This document shows positions 53,146 through 61,902 of a stretch of DNA of 64,000 nucleotides, piece by piece. Both the position numbers and the translations under genes were made by a program. The stretch's first letter is position 1. Every line of letters begins with the position of its first letter. This DNA is from an uncultured Lachnospiraceae bacterium (GTDB lineage Bacteria; Bacillota; Clostridia; Lachnospirales; Lachnospiraceae), in assembly GCA_902777355.1 (NCBI GenBank), contig CACYTU010000002.1:52291-116290 (forward strand), given 5' to 3'. The notes below the pieces were generated by a model. It ran no database searches. It had not been told where the DNA came from and saw only the letters and a list, made by a program, of their open reading frames with translations.

Positions 53146-54570
53146 ATGGCTCATTACAATCAGGTGACACCCGAGATTATCGAGCAGCTCAAGGCAGCTG
53201 CGCCGGGCCATGTATTTACGGGAGAAGATATCAATCCCGATTACATGAGAGATGAAATGCCGATCTACGGCAAGAAAATGCCCGATGTACTTGTTCAGCC
53301 TCTGACCACGGAAGAGGTTTCCGCAGTCATGAAGGTCTGTAACGACAATCTGATTCCTGTCACTCCCCGTGGCGCAGGAACTGGCCTTGTCGGCGCCAGC
53401 GTCTCCGTTCTCGGCGGCGTTATGCTTGACACTCAGAAGATGAACCAGATTCTCGGCTATGACCTCGAGAACATGGTCGTCCGTGTCCAGCCCGGTGTTC
53501 TGCTCAATGATCTGGCAGAAGACTGCACCAGGCAGGGACTGCTGTATCCCCCGGATCCCGGTGAGAAGTTTGCCTGCCTGGGCGGCAACGTCTCCACAAA
53601 CGCCGGCGGTATGCGCGCAGTCAAATACGGCGCGACACGTGACTATGTCCGCGCAATGAAGGTCGTTCTTGCAAACGGTGAAGTCGTAGATTTCGGTGCA
53701 CAGGTCAGCAAGACTTCCACAGGCTACAGTCTGATCAACCTGATGATCGGCGCAGAGGGAACACTCGGTGTTATCACAGAGCTCACTCTGAAGATCATCC
53801 CTGCACCCAAGTGCGTTGTTTCCCTGATCATTCCTTTCCTTGATCTGGAGACCGCTATCTCTACTGTTCCCAAGATTAAGATGGCTCAGCTGGATCCTCA
53901 GGCTCTGGAGTTCATGGAGAGAGAGATCGTCCTTTCCAGTGAGCGCTTTATCGGCAGAGAGACATTCCCGAAGCAGCTCGAAGGACAGGAAATCGGCGCT
54001 TATCTGCTTGTCACTTTCGACGGCAGAAGCGAAGAAGAAGTCATGGACAAAGTAGAACAGGCTTGTGAGCTGGTTCTCGAAGCAGGCGCATTTGACGTCC
54101 TGGTCGCAGACACACCCGGCAAGATCAAAGATGCATGGGCTGCCCGCTCCGGCTTCCTTGAGGCAATCGAGTCCGAGACCAAGCTTCTGGATGAGTGCGA
54201 CGTCGTTGTTCCGATCAACAAAATCGCTGAGTTCCTCACATACGCCAAAGAGTTTGGCGAGGAGTGCGGCCTTGTGATCAAGAGCTTCGGTCACGCAGGC
54301 GACGGAAACCTCCACATCTACCAGTGCAGCAATGACCTGGAAGAGGAAGAGTTCAAGAGACGTGTCGACAAATATTTCAACGAGCTCTACAAGCGCGCTA
54401 CAGATATCGGCGGACTGGTCTCCGGCGAGCACGGCATCGGCAGCGGCAAGATGAAATATCTGCGTGAGTGCCTGGGCGAAACCTCCATCAACCTGATGTT
54501 CGGCATCAAAAAGGTCTTCGATCCCAACCTCATCATCAACCCCGGCAAGGTCTGCTATCCTCTCGACTAA
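53146..54570 (+). CDS. FAD-linked lactate/glycolate dehydrogenase (GlcD/LctD-like)
   Basis: The 474-residue protein has an FAD-binding domain of the vanillyl-alcohol-oxidase type (TPRGAGTGLVGASVSVLGG, PPDPGEKFACLGGNVSTNAG) and the matching C-terminal domain with GHAGDGNLHIYQC and SGEHGIGSGKMKYL. It oxidises D-lactate or glycolate to the keto acid. In anaerobes such as Acetobacterium the homologue works with an electron-transfer flavoprotein; no etfAB genes are in the window. AAGGAG seven bases before ATG 53146 fixes the start. It follows the lactate permease. Confidence 0.9.
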   Translation: MAHYNQVTPEIIEQLKAAAPGHVFTGEDINPDYMRDEMPIYGKKMPDVLVQPLTTEEVSAVMKVCNDNLIPVTPRGAGTGLVGASVSVLGGVMLDTQKMNQILGYDLENMVVRVQPGVLLNDLAEDCTRQGLLYPPDPGEKFACLGGNVSTNAGGMRAVKYGATRDYVRAMKVVLANGEVVDFGAQVSKTSTGYSLINLMIGAEGTLGVITELTLKIIPAPKCVVSLIIPFLDLETAISTVPKIKMAQLDPQALEFMEREIVLSSERFIGRETFPKQLEGQEIGAYLLVTFDGRSEEEVMDKVEQACELVLEAGAFDVLVADTPGKIKDAWAARSGFLEAIESETKLLDECDVVVPINKIAEFLTYAKEFGEECGLVIKSFGHAGDGNLHIYQCSNDLEEEEFKRRVDKYFNELYKRATDIGGLVSGEHGIGSGKMKYLRECLGETSINLMFGIKKVFDPNLIINPGKVCYPLD

Positions 54571-55148
54571 GTCTGATTTATTCTTGCGGAGGAACCGCAG
54601 CTTTACAATTGCTGATTATTAATAATTTGCGATTGTTAAAAAATGTGCCGCTTATCAGAGCGGCCGCCCGAAGCGTTTTCGCTTAGACGAAAACGGTCAG
54701 GGATACTTCTAAAGGTCAGCAGCGATACTTGATTGCAGGAAGAAAGTTCTGCAGGATGTTTCTGATCTGACCACGGGCACATATATACTCGAGGATGTTA
54801 CCTAAAATACCGCCGCAGCTGTGGTTTCTATACCACAGTTACGGCGGTATAGTGCGTTTTAAGTGTCTTTAAGAAGCGGATGAATTCATGTTGATTTTCA
54901 GATCGGCACGAAATCCTAAGCGTTTTCGAGCGGTGGTATTTTCATATATCTTTTTCTATTGGTTAATGTTAAAATGAAATGATGGGAACAGTGAATTGCA
55001 GCAGAGCCTGCCCGGCATCTGACATGGTTTTTTGATATCTGGTTTTGACGAAGACACAAAGCAGCAGGGAATACCCATGGAAAACACTGATCATAGAGCT
55101 GAACAGTTTATCGTGGATGTGCCCGGTAGTCGCTAAAGGAGAATATCT
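54571..55148 (+). other. Gene-free gap of 578 bp with several hairpins
   Basis: I see no ORF worth reporting. A short hairpin CCGCT/AGCGG lies at about 54649-54664. A perfect two-part hairpin fills 54807-54850: ATACCGCCG/CGGCGGTAT enclosing CTGTGGT/ACCACAG. It lacks a T-run on either side, so it is not a standard terminator. An AT-rich stretch at 54940-54980 may hold the promoter of the next gene. Confidence 0.6.
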
Positions 55149-56879
55149 ATGCGTCATTGTATTGGAAGTAGGTTTATTTCATTTGCGGCTGTACTCATTC
55201 TTTTATTGTCGGTAATGGGGTGCGGCGGCAGCAAGCCCGCTCCTCCTGCTGTGGAATCTGCATCTGAGGACACAACAGAAGCTGCGCAGATCGCGGAAAC
55301 TACTGCAGCTGTCGAGATACCCAGGATTACAACGGAAACTGCGAAAGTCGGAATCTGTTTCGGAAAGACAGAAAACGGAGATAATGAGCGTCTCCTTTAT
55401 GAGCTGGAGAAATCACTGGAAATCCAGGGCTTTCAGTCTGAAAATATTATTGTGCAGAAACCGACCGGAAGCAGAAGCACTCAGGCTGCGGAAGTGGAAG
55501 ATTGCCTTGCGCAGGGATGTTCCCTTGTGATTGTCGCTCCTGTATCAGACGACAGGATCCCGTCGCTGGCGGACAGCATTACAGGCGCGGGCGCAAGCGG
55601 CGTCTTCGTAAACTGCACTCCGGACCGGGAAGAGATGGAACGCTGGGAGACCGGAAATCTTCCTTTGGTATGGATCGGGGCAACCAGTGATCAGAAAGCG
55701 GACTGCCAGATGACCATACTTCACGACTACAGCGGTACCGACAGAGGCCTGGACTTTAACGGGGACGGAAGAGTGGGAGCCATTCTGGTCTGTGAAGATG
55801 TGGACACCATGGAAAAACTTGAGGAGACAATCGACGACCTCGGTTCAGAACTCAGGATTCTCAGGGAGGTGGATACTGAGAATGCCGAGGAGATTTCTTT
55901 AGCTGTACAGGAAACCCTGAATGAGTATAGAAAAGAAGCAGAGTTGATTCTCTGCAGTTCCGAGGAAACAGCCCGGGCTGCAGCGGATGGAGTACAGCTC
56001 AGGCACCGCCTGGTTGGAAGAGATATACTGGTGATCGGAACGGATGCACATGAAGACACCTGTACCGCCATTATCAATAAACTGATCAGCGGTTCCACAT
56101 TTACGGATTTTTATGAACAGGCGGATCTGACGGCTGTAGCCGGAAAGGATCTGATCGAAGGCAACCAGAACAAAAAGCAGATCGCCAGTGTTGTTTTTAA
56201 AGTAACTGAGAACAACTCTCAGGAAGTTCTTGACCAGCTTTGGGACACAAGGGAAAAAGTCGAAAGGGCTCAGAAAGAGGCTGAAAAGGCGGCTGCAGAG
56301 AAAGCTGAGGCTGATGCTGCGAAAGAGGCAGCAAGCGGGGTAACTGCGGAGGCTGCGACAGAAGCGACTGCGGAGGCCGCGAAAGAGTCTGAAACCGGTG
56401 AAACTGCGGAAGCCGCAACCGAGGCGACTACGGAAGCAGCGACGGAAGCGACCACGGAGGCTGCCAAAGAGTCTGAAACCGGTGTAACTGCGGAAGCAGC
56501 GACCGAGGCGACTACGGAAGCAGCGACGGAAGCGACCACGGAGGCCGCAAAAGAGTCAGCAAGCGGAGCGACTGCTGAAGCAGCGACGGAAGCGACCACG
56601 GAGGCCGCCAAAGAGTCTGAAACCGGAGTGACTGCGGAAGCAGCGACGGAAGCGACCACGGAGGCTGCCAAAGAGTCCGAAACCGGAGTGACTGCGGAGG
56701 CTGCGACAGAAGCGACAAAAGAATCAGCTGCCGAGGCAGTTACAGAGGTTTCAGAGAAATCAAATAAAGCTGACGGCGGAGATGCAGATAAAGAAAAGGC
56801 AGAGACAAAGGACCGCCGGCAGAAGCTTCTGCATTGGCTGCAGCAGAGGGTGCAGAAGAAATCTGAGGAAGAACGCTGA
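55149..56879 (+). CDS. Lipoprotein with sugar-binding-protein-like domain and Glu/Ala/Thr repeat tail
   Basis: The 576-residue product has a lipoprotein signal with lipobox VMGC (Cys25). Residues about 65-370 resemble type I periplasmic binding proteins for sugars: KVGICFGKTENGDNERLLYE, GCSLVIVAPVSDDRIPSLAD, LVIGTDAH-like strand and FNGDGRVGAILVCED, the last typical of galactose/methyl-galactoside binders. Residues about 375-545 are an Ala/Glu/Thr tandem region (TEATTEAAKESETG). The end is basic (DRRQKLLHWLQQRVQKK). No ABC transporter genes are next to it, so it may be a surface sensor or orphan binder. AAAGGA precedes the ATG. Confidence 0.75.
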   Translation: MRHCIGSRFISFAAVLILLLSVMGCGGSKPAPPAVESASEDTTEAAQIAETTAAVEIPRITTETAKVGICFGKTENGDNERLLYELEKSLEIQGFQSENIIVQKPTGSRSTQAAEVEDCLAQGCSLVIVAPVSDDRIPSLADSITGAGASGVFVNCTPDREEMERWETGNLPLVWIGATSDQKADCQMTILHDYSGTDRGLDFNGDGRVGAILVCEDVDTMEKLEETIDDLGSELRILREVDTENAEEISLAVQETLNEYRKEAELILCSSEETARAAADGVQLRHRLVGRDILVIGTDAHEDTCTAIINKLISGSTFTDFYEQADLTAVAGKDLIEGNQNKKQIASVVFKVTENNSQEVLDQLWDTREKVERAQKEAEKAAAEKAEADAAKEAASGVTAEAATEATAEAAKESETGETAEAATEATTEAATEATTEAAKESETGVTAEAATEATTEAATEATTEAAKESASGATAEAATEATTEAAKESETGVTAEAATEATTEAAKESETGVTAEAATEATKESAAEAVTEVSEKSNKADGGDADKEKAETKDRRQKLLHWLQQRVQKKSEEER

Positions 56880-57090
56880 AGCTCTTGTGTTTAGGAAAAC
56901 TTTGGGGAATGAGATGAGGTTTGCCCCGGCATGAAATGCGGGCCAAAGCCCCGTTTTGGAATGTGAAGTCGTATCATTATAGAAGTGTGGTTGAGATCAT
57001 GAGAGATTATTCCGGGAGTGATGATTGATCATGGTAGAACTCATGAGAATTCTGCTTTGAGATATGAGCGGATTTTACTAAAGGAGAAAG

Positions 57091-58932
57091 ATGGACTTTC
57101 AGAAATTTTTTGACGGAAATATGTTTGATGCATATAAATACATGGGAGCTCATCCGGAGAATGGCGGGGTTGTATTCCGCACGTATGCTCCCATGGCGGA
57201 TAAGGTCTGCATCATCGGCGAGTTCAACGACTGGAAAGAAGAAGAGATGAAACAGCCGGTGCGTTCTCAGTTTTATGAGATTTTCAAGCAGGACGCAAAG
57301 TCCGGCCAGATGTATAAATATGTGGTCTATGGCAGAAACGGACGGGTGGAGCACTGTGATCCGTATGGATTCGGGATGGAACTGCGCCCGGGATTCGCCT
57401 CTGTCATCAGGGATCTGAGCGCCTATACTTTCACGGATCAAAAGTGGATGGAGGCACGCACGCGCTGCTACGACAGACCGCTCAATATCTTTGAACTCCA
57501 TCTGGGTTCTTTCCGGAGAAATGAAGAAGATCCAAACGGCTGGTACTCTTATACCGGAATTGCTGACCAACTGATCGAATATGTGAAGTCAAACGGATAT
57601 ACGCATGTGGAATTCCTGCCCCTGTCAGAGCATCCTTTCGACGGAAGCTGGGGATACCAGAGCACGGGATTTTTCAGTCCGACCTCGCGCTATGGCACTG
57701 CCAATGAGCTGCAGGAACTGATCGACCGCCTTCACAACGCCGGAATAGGCGCGATCCTGGATTTTGTGCCTGCCCATTTTGCCCTGGATGGATATGGTCT
57801 TCGTATGTATGACGGGACTGAGCTCTATGAATATCCTTCCAGCGATGTCTCCGACAGTGAGTGGGGCAGCTGCAACTTTATTTTCGCCCGCCGCGAAGTG
57901 GCCTGCTTCATGCAGTCTGCCGCTGATTACTGGCTGTCCGAATATCACTTTGACGGCCTGAGGATGGACGCGATCAGCCGTGTCATTTATTGGATGGGAA
58001 ATGAACTGCGCGGTGTCAATGAGACAGCTGTGGAGTTCCTGAAAAAAATGAATGCCGGAATCCACGGACGTCACCCCTCGGCTATTCTGATCGCGGAGGA
58101 CAGCACATCCTATCCCGGCTGCACGAAAAAGGTCGAAGACGGCGGTCTGGGATTTGACTACAAGTGGGATCTTGGCTGGATGAATGATACACTGGATTAT
58201 TTCAAGAAAACTTCTGATGAGAGGTCCATGCGTCCGGAGCTTTTGACATTTTCCATGTATTACTATTACAATGAGCGCCATCTGCTGCCTCTGTCGCATG
58301 ATGAAGTAGTGCATGGAAAGCGGACCATTATTGACAAGATTTTCGGGGAATATGAGGAAAAATTCCCTCAGCTCCGCACTCTTTACCTTTACATGTATGT
58401 CCATCCCGGAAAAAAACTCAATTTCATGGGCAATGAGATCGCCATGTTCCGTGAGTGGGATGAGACAAAGGAGCCGGATAACTTCCTGCTGAAGTATCCT
58501 CTGCATGACTCCTTCCACCGCTTTATGATAAATCTGAACGGGATTTACAGCCAGTATGCGGCGCTTTTCGCCCGGGATTATCAGCCGGAGGGCTTTGCCT
58601 GGCTGGCCATGAACGATCAGGGCCATGATGTTTTCGCCATTCGCAGATTCGCGTCGGCTCCTGAGGATAAAAACGGAGAAACCTGTTCGGATGCTGCCGG
58701 GGAGATGGAGAATGATGTGGCGGCAGTCTTCAACTTCTCATCCCGTGAGAGAATCCTTGTTCTGAAGGCGGAGAAAGATGAGAAGTGGGACCTGATCCTC
58801 CATACAGACTGGGAATGCTGGAGCGGAAATAAAAAGCAGGAACCTGAGTCAGTCAAGATGATCGAGGGAAGTTCCTTTGTTTTTTCCCTGCCTCCTTTTT
58901 CGGGCGCTTTATACAGCATCTGCCGCCAGTAA
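57091..58932 (+). CDS. glgB: 1,4-alpha-glucan branching enzyme
   Basis: The 613-residue protein has a CBM48 N-terminal domain (GVVFRTYAPMADKVCIIGEF) and a GH13 barrel. The nucleophile is D293 (GLRMDA), the acid/base E336 (LIAEDS) and the stabiliser D403 (LSHDE). HPFDGSWGYQSTGFF is typical of branching enzymes. A C-terminal beta domain ends the protein. It cuts alpha-1,4 chains and rejoins them as alpha-1,6 branches during glycogen synthesis. AAGGAG five bases before ATG 57091 fixes the start. Other glycogen genes are not in the window. Confidence 0.93.
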   Translation: MDFQKFFDGNMFDAYKYMGAHPENGGVVFRTYAPMADKVCIIGEFNDWKEEEMKQPVRSQFYEIFKQDAKSGQMYKYVVYGRNGRVEHCDPYGFGMELRPGFASVIRDLSAYTFTDQKWMEARTRCYDRPLNIFELHLGSFRRNEEDPNGWYSYTGIADQLIEYVKSNGYTHVEFLPLSEHPFDGSWGYQSTGFFSPTSRYGTANELQELIDRLHNAGIGAILDFVPAHFALDGYGLRMYDGTELYEYPSSDVSDSEWGSCNFIFARREVACFMQSAADYWLSEYHFDGLRMDAISRVIYWMGNELRGVNETAVEFLKKMNAGIHGRHPSAILIAEDSTSYPGCTKKVEDGGLGFDYKWDLGWMNDTLDYFKKTSDERSMRPELLTFSMYYYYNERHLLPLSHDEVVHGKRTIIDKIFGEYEEKFPQLRTLYLYMYVHPGKKLNFMGNEIAMFREWDETKEPDNFLLKYPLHDSFHRFMINLNGIYSQYAALFARDYQPEGFAWLAMNDQGHDVFAIRRFASAPEDKNGETCSDAAGEMENDVAAVFNFSSRERILVLKAEKDEKWDLILHTDWECWSGNKKQEPESVKMIEGSSFVFSLPPFSGALYSICRQ

Positions 58933-58964
58933 ACACAAAGTATGATTAAACAGCGAGCAAGCGG

Positions 58965-59040
58965 CCGCAAAGACGGATATGTTCGCATATCCGGTCTTGC
59001 GGACATTTGTGGGCACCTGCCCATGGCCACAAATATGAAA
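58965..59040 (+). repeat. Diverged interspersed repeat (families B and C)
   Basis: CGGATATG-TTCG-CATATCCG forms a hairpin, followed by CTTGCGGACATT as in family B and CCCATGGCCACAAATATGAA as in family C. It fills most of the gap before the sortase gene. Confidence 0.55.
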
Positions 59041-59118
59041 ACCTGCATGTGCTAATGAGCATCTGTTTAAAGGCAGGAATCCGAGCCAGAAGACCTGCCC
59101 GGTCTACTGAGGTGATGA

Positions 59119-59880
59119 ATGAAAAGAATTATAATCAATTTGCTGCTGGTGTTTTTTACTTGTGTCCTGCTCTACAGCGGATATAACCTTTTTAAACTCG
59201 GCTCTGAATACTGGAAGGGAAGATCGGAATACAGTAAGACTTCAAAAGAGGTAGTTACGGAAAACGAGACGGTGAGCGAGGACCCGGTGACTAAGGAAAA
59301 GGTCGAGACCGCTCCCATTCATGTTGATTTTGACAAGCTGCTGGCAAAAAACAGTGATGTGGCAGGCTGGATTTACTGCCCCAAGACGGTGGTCAACTAC
59401 CCTGTTATGCATGCGGCGGACAACGACTACTATCTTCATCGTCTGATCAGCAAGGAATACAACTTTGCGGGGTGTATTTTCGAGGATTACAGAAATTCGC
59501 CCGGACAGATCGATCCCGCGACGATCCTCTATGGCCATCATATGAATGACGGTTCTATGTTTGCCATGCTCCACGAGTATACGGATCAGAAATACTATGA
59601 CAAGCATCCAACCATGTGGTATCTCACCCCGCAGCGGAATTACCGTCTGGATCTTCTCATGGGATACGTAGCCAAAGAAGATGACGAGGTCTATGGCCTT
59701 TTTGATAACGTCCAGCAGATGAGGGAATATCTGCACAAAGTCGAAGAAAAATCCACCTTCGACCCCAAGGTCAAATATGATCTGGATAAACTCAACAGCA
59801 TTATCGTGCTGTCCACATGTGCCTATGAATTCAATAATGCCAGATACATTGTCATCGCGGTGCCGATCATCATCCACTGA
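59119..59880 (+). CDS. Class B sortase
   Basis: The 253-residue protein has an N-terminal membrane anchor (IINLLLVFFTCVLLYSGYNL) and a sortase domain of class B. The catalytic residues are His140 (ILYGHHMNDGSMF), Cys234 (VLSTCAYEF) and Arg242 (NNARYIV). It cuts substrate proteins at an NPxTN-like motif outside the cell and links them to peptidoglycan or builds pili. No obvious substrate with a sorting signal lies in the window. GAGGTG upstream supports ATG 59119. A terminator follows. Confidence 0.92.
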   Translation: MKRIIINLLLVFFTCVLLYSGYNLFKLGSEYWKGRSEYSKTSKEVVTENETVSEDPVTKEKVETAPIHVDFDKLLAKNSDVAGWIYCPKTVVNYPVMHAADNDYYLHRLISKEYNFAGCIFEDYRNSPGQIDPATILYGHHMNDGSMFAMLHEYTDQKYYDKHPTMWYLTPQRNYRLDLLMGYVAKEDDEVYGLFDNVQQMREYLHKVEEKSTFDPKVKYDLDKLNSIIVLSTCAYEFNNARYIVIAVPIIIH

Positions 59881-59915
59881 ATATACGTAAAAGACCTGCC
59901 TAAAGGTATAATCCC

Positions 59916-59988
59916 GGACCGGCGGACTCTGAGAATGATATGCTGAGAGAATACAGCATATCGGACAGGGCCCGACCGGTCCTTTTTT
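59916..59988 (+). terminator. Two-tier intrinsic terminator after the sortase gene
   Basis: Outer stem GGACCGG and CCGGTCC encloses the hairpin GATATGCTG/CAGCATATC and is followed by six T. Confidence 0.82.
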
Positions 59989-60042
59989 ATGACATGGCCT
60001 GCATAATGTATTTTCCTCCTTGCGGCGGCCGCGGGCGGTCAC
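59989..60042 (+). repeat. Interspersed repeat family A, copy 6 (short)
   Basis: ATGACATGGCCTGCATAATG begins right after the terminator T-run, with core CCTCCTTGCGGCGG. It runs into the stop codon of the minus-strand thioesterase. Confidence 0.68.
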
Positions 60043-60443
60043 ATGATAATGTGAAATCCGTTGGAAGAGACGGCAGCGATCTGCGTACCCAGTTCGTCGG
60101 AGACGTCAATCTGATAAAAGGAGGTGTTACGCCCGTCTTTAAGGACTTTTGCCTCGGCTATCAGCTTTTTCCCCTTTGCGGCGCCCAGAAAGTTGATCTG
60201 GCTGGAGAGAGTGACAGTGATCCCGCTTTCTGTTTCATAATTGTTGGCGACTGCAAAGGCAAAATCCGCCATTGTGTAATAGACGGCACCCATGACCCGG
60301 CCGGCGGCGTTCATATGCCGGGCGTCGAGATCCAGCGTCACTTTCGCATATCCGGGCCTGGCATCCTCGATCCAGATGCCGGTGGTGCCTGTCGCATAGA
60401 CATCTGCCTCAAAAAAATTTCTGACTTCTTCAATTGTTCTCAT
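60039..60443 (-). CDS. Hotdog-fold thioesterase (PaaI family)
   Basis: The 134-residue protein has the hotdog thioesterase pattern. The active-site loop HMNAAGRVMGAVYYTMADFA corresponds to HxNxxGxxHGGxxxxLAD of PaaI-type enzymes, with MGA replacing HGG. ITVTLSSQINFLGAAKGKKL forms the following strands. It likely hydrolyses an acyl-CoA; the substrate is unknown. AGGAAA upstream supports ATG 60443 over the longer frame from 60503, which would run into the 48-bp repeat array. Confidence 0.85.
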   Translation of the reverse strand: MRTIEEVRNFFEADVYATGTTGIWIEDARPGYAKVTLDLDARHMNAAGRVMGAVYYTMADFAFAVANNYETESGITVTLSSQINFLGAAKGKKLIAEAKVLKDGRNTSFYQIDVSDELGTQIAAVSSNGFHIIM

Positions 60444-60456
60444 AGATTTCCTCACA

Positions 60457-60600
60457 TATTTAAAAGCCTGCCTGCCCGACTCCTGATTAAATGAATATAT
60501 CAATTATTTAAAAGCCTGCCTGCCAGGCTCCTGATTAAATGAATATATCAATTATTTAAAAGCCTGCCTGCCCGACTCCTGATTAAATGAATATATCATT
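60457..60600 (+). repeat. 48-bp tandem array (three units) between divergent genes
   Basis: Three near-identical 48-bp units begin TATTTAAAAGCCTGCCTGCC at 60457, 60505 and 60553. They fill the space just upstream of the minus-strand thioesterase start. There are no spacers, so it is not CRISPR. Confidence 0.95.
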
Positions 60601-60685
60601 CCGGAATTTCGATTGCAATTGCATAGAATAATCCCGGGCGGAGCTGCAGGCACAGACGTTACAAATTCAAAATCCCAAACAATAT

Positions 60686-60714
60686 TTGTCCATTGTGAAA
60701 AATAGTGGTATTGT
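60686..60714 (+). promoter_or_regulatory. Promoter of the G3E GTPase gene
   Basis: TTGTCC at 60686 and TATTGT at 60709 have a 17-bp spacer, about 45 bp upstream of the start codon. Confidence 0.7.
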
Positions 60715-60759
60715 TAAGAGGCTGCAGACTGCACAAAAAAAGAGAGACAGGAGATAGAG

Positions 60760-61752
60760 ATGCCTCAGATAGATCTGATCACCGGTTTTCTGGGAGCCGG
60801 AAAAACAACTTTTATCAAAAAATATGCACAGTTCCTGATCGATCAGGGAGCGAATGTCGGCATACTGGAAAGCGATTATGGCGCGATCAACATTGACCTG
60901 ATGCTTTTGCAGGACCTGATGGGAAACAACTGTGACGTGGAGATGGTCACGGGCGGGGACGGGATCGTTTCCCACCGCCGCAGATTCCAGACCAAGCTGA
61001 TTTCCATGTCCATGACCGGTTATGACATTGTCATTGTAGAACCTTCCGGTATTTATGATACCGATGAATTTTTTGACGCGCTGGCGGAGGAACCTTTATG
61101 TGACTGGTATTCCCCCGGCTGCCTGATCGCAATCATAGACGCCAACCTGGGAGAACTGTCGGAAGAGTCAGAGTACCTTCTGGTCTCCCAGACAGATAAT
61201 GCCGGAAGGATCCTCTTGAGCCACCTGGATCAGGGGATGACGGAAGAGGAGAGACGGCAGGCTGCACGGAGAATCCTGGACCGTGTGAATGGGGCGCTGG
61301 AGCGCTTCAAGAGCAGCCGCCGGTTCAGCGAGGAAGATATTATCGCGGTCTGCTGGGATGACCTGACGACAAAGGACATGGAAGAGATCGGACTGTGTGG
61401 AATGGTCCCTGCAAATCATGTCAAGATGCAGGTTGAAAAGGAGAGCGGATACGGTTCCCTGTTTTATTACGGAACGAAAATGACGGAGGAGGAACTGCGC
61501 TCCAGAGTGAAAGAAACTTTCGAGGACCCTGAATGCGGTAAGGTGATGCGTGTCAAAGGCTTTGTACGCACTGATGAGAATACACTCATGCAGATCAACG
61601 CGACAGAAAACGGGATGGAGATCGAACCGACTGTTTTCGCCAGGGAAGTACTGATTGTCACCGGGGAGTACCTGAACAGAGAACGAATAGACGGAATCTG
61701 GGCGGCGGCATCCGAAATCATCACGCCCGGTAAGACGACTGCCGGCCTGTGA
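60760..61752 (+). CDS. CobW/G3E-family GTPase lacking the CxCC metal motif
   Basis: The 330-residue protein begins with the Walker A motif GFLGAGKTT at residues 9-17. It follows with ESDYGAINID, the EPSGIYDTDEFFD switch region and a C-terminal domain. G3E GTPases help load metals into proteins (nickel, zinc, cobalt). The CxCC metal motif expected before the second strand is absent; the aligned stretch reads VTGGDGIVSHRRRFQ. It may therefore serve another cofactor or have lost metal handling. AGGAGA seven bases upstream supports ATG 60760. Confidence 0.83.
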   Translation: MPQIDLITGFLGAGKTTFIKKYAQFLIDQGANVGILESDYGAINIDLMLLQDLMGNNCDVEMVTGGDGIVSHRRRFQTKLISMSMTGYDIVIVEPSGIYDTDEFFDALAEEPLCDWYSPGCLIAIIDANLGELSEESEYLLVSQTDNAGRILLSHLDQGMTEEERRQAARRILDRVNGALERFKSSRRFSEEDIIAVCWDDLTTKDMEEIGLCGMVPANHVKMQVEKESGYGSLFYYGTKMTEEELRSRVKETFEDPECGKVMRVKGFVRTDENTLMQINATENGMEIEPTVFAREVLIVTGEYLNRERIDGIWAAASEIITPGKTTAGL

Positions 61753-61771
61753 TGTAAACAGATACTAAAAA

Positions 61772-61820
61772 AATGTCCGCAAATACCGGTTGGTTCCGGC
61801 GTCTGCGGACATTCTTTTTT
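61772..61820 (+). terminator. Intrinsic terminator after the GTPase gene
   Basis: Stem AATGTCCGC and GCGGACATT with an inner CCGG/CCGG hairpin, followed by TCTTTTTT. Confidence 0.9.
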
Positions 61821-61902
61821 CAGGCAATCACAGATTGTTTGAGCCGACTCGCGGCCAAAGCCTCCGGATTGAACAATAATAGATCGACATTATTGGTGAA
61901 TC

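Noticed and set aside
60457-60600. Possible small CRISPR array
   Set aside because: The three 48-bp units are contiguous with no variable spacers and no cas genes are near.
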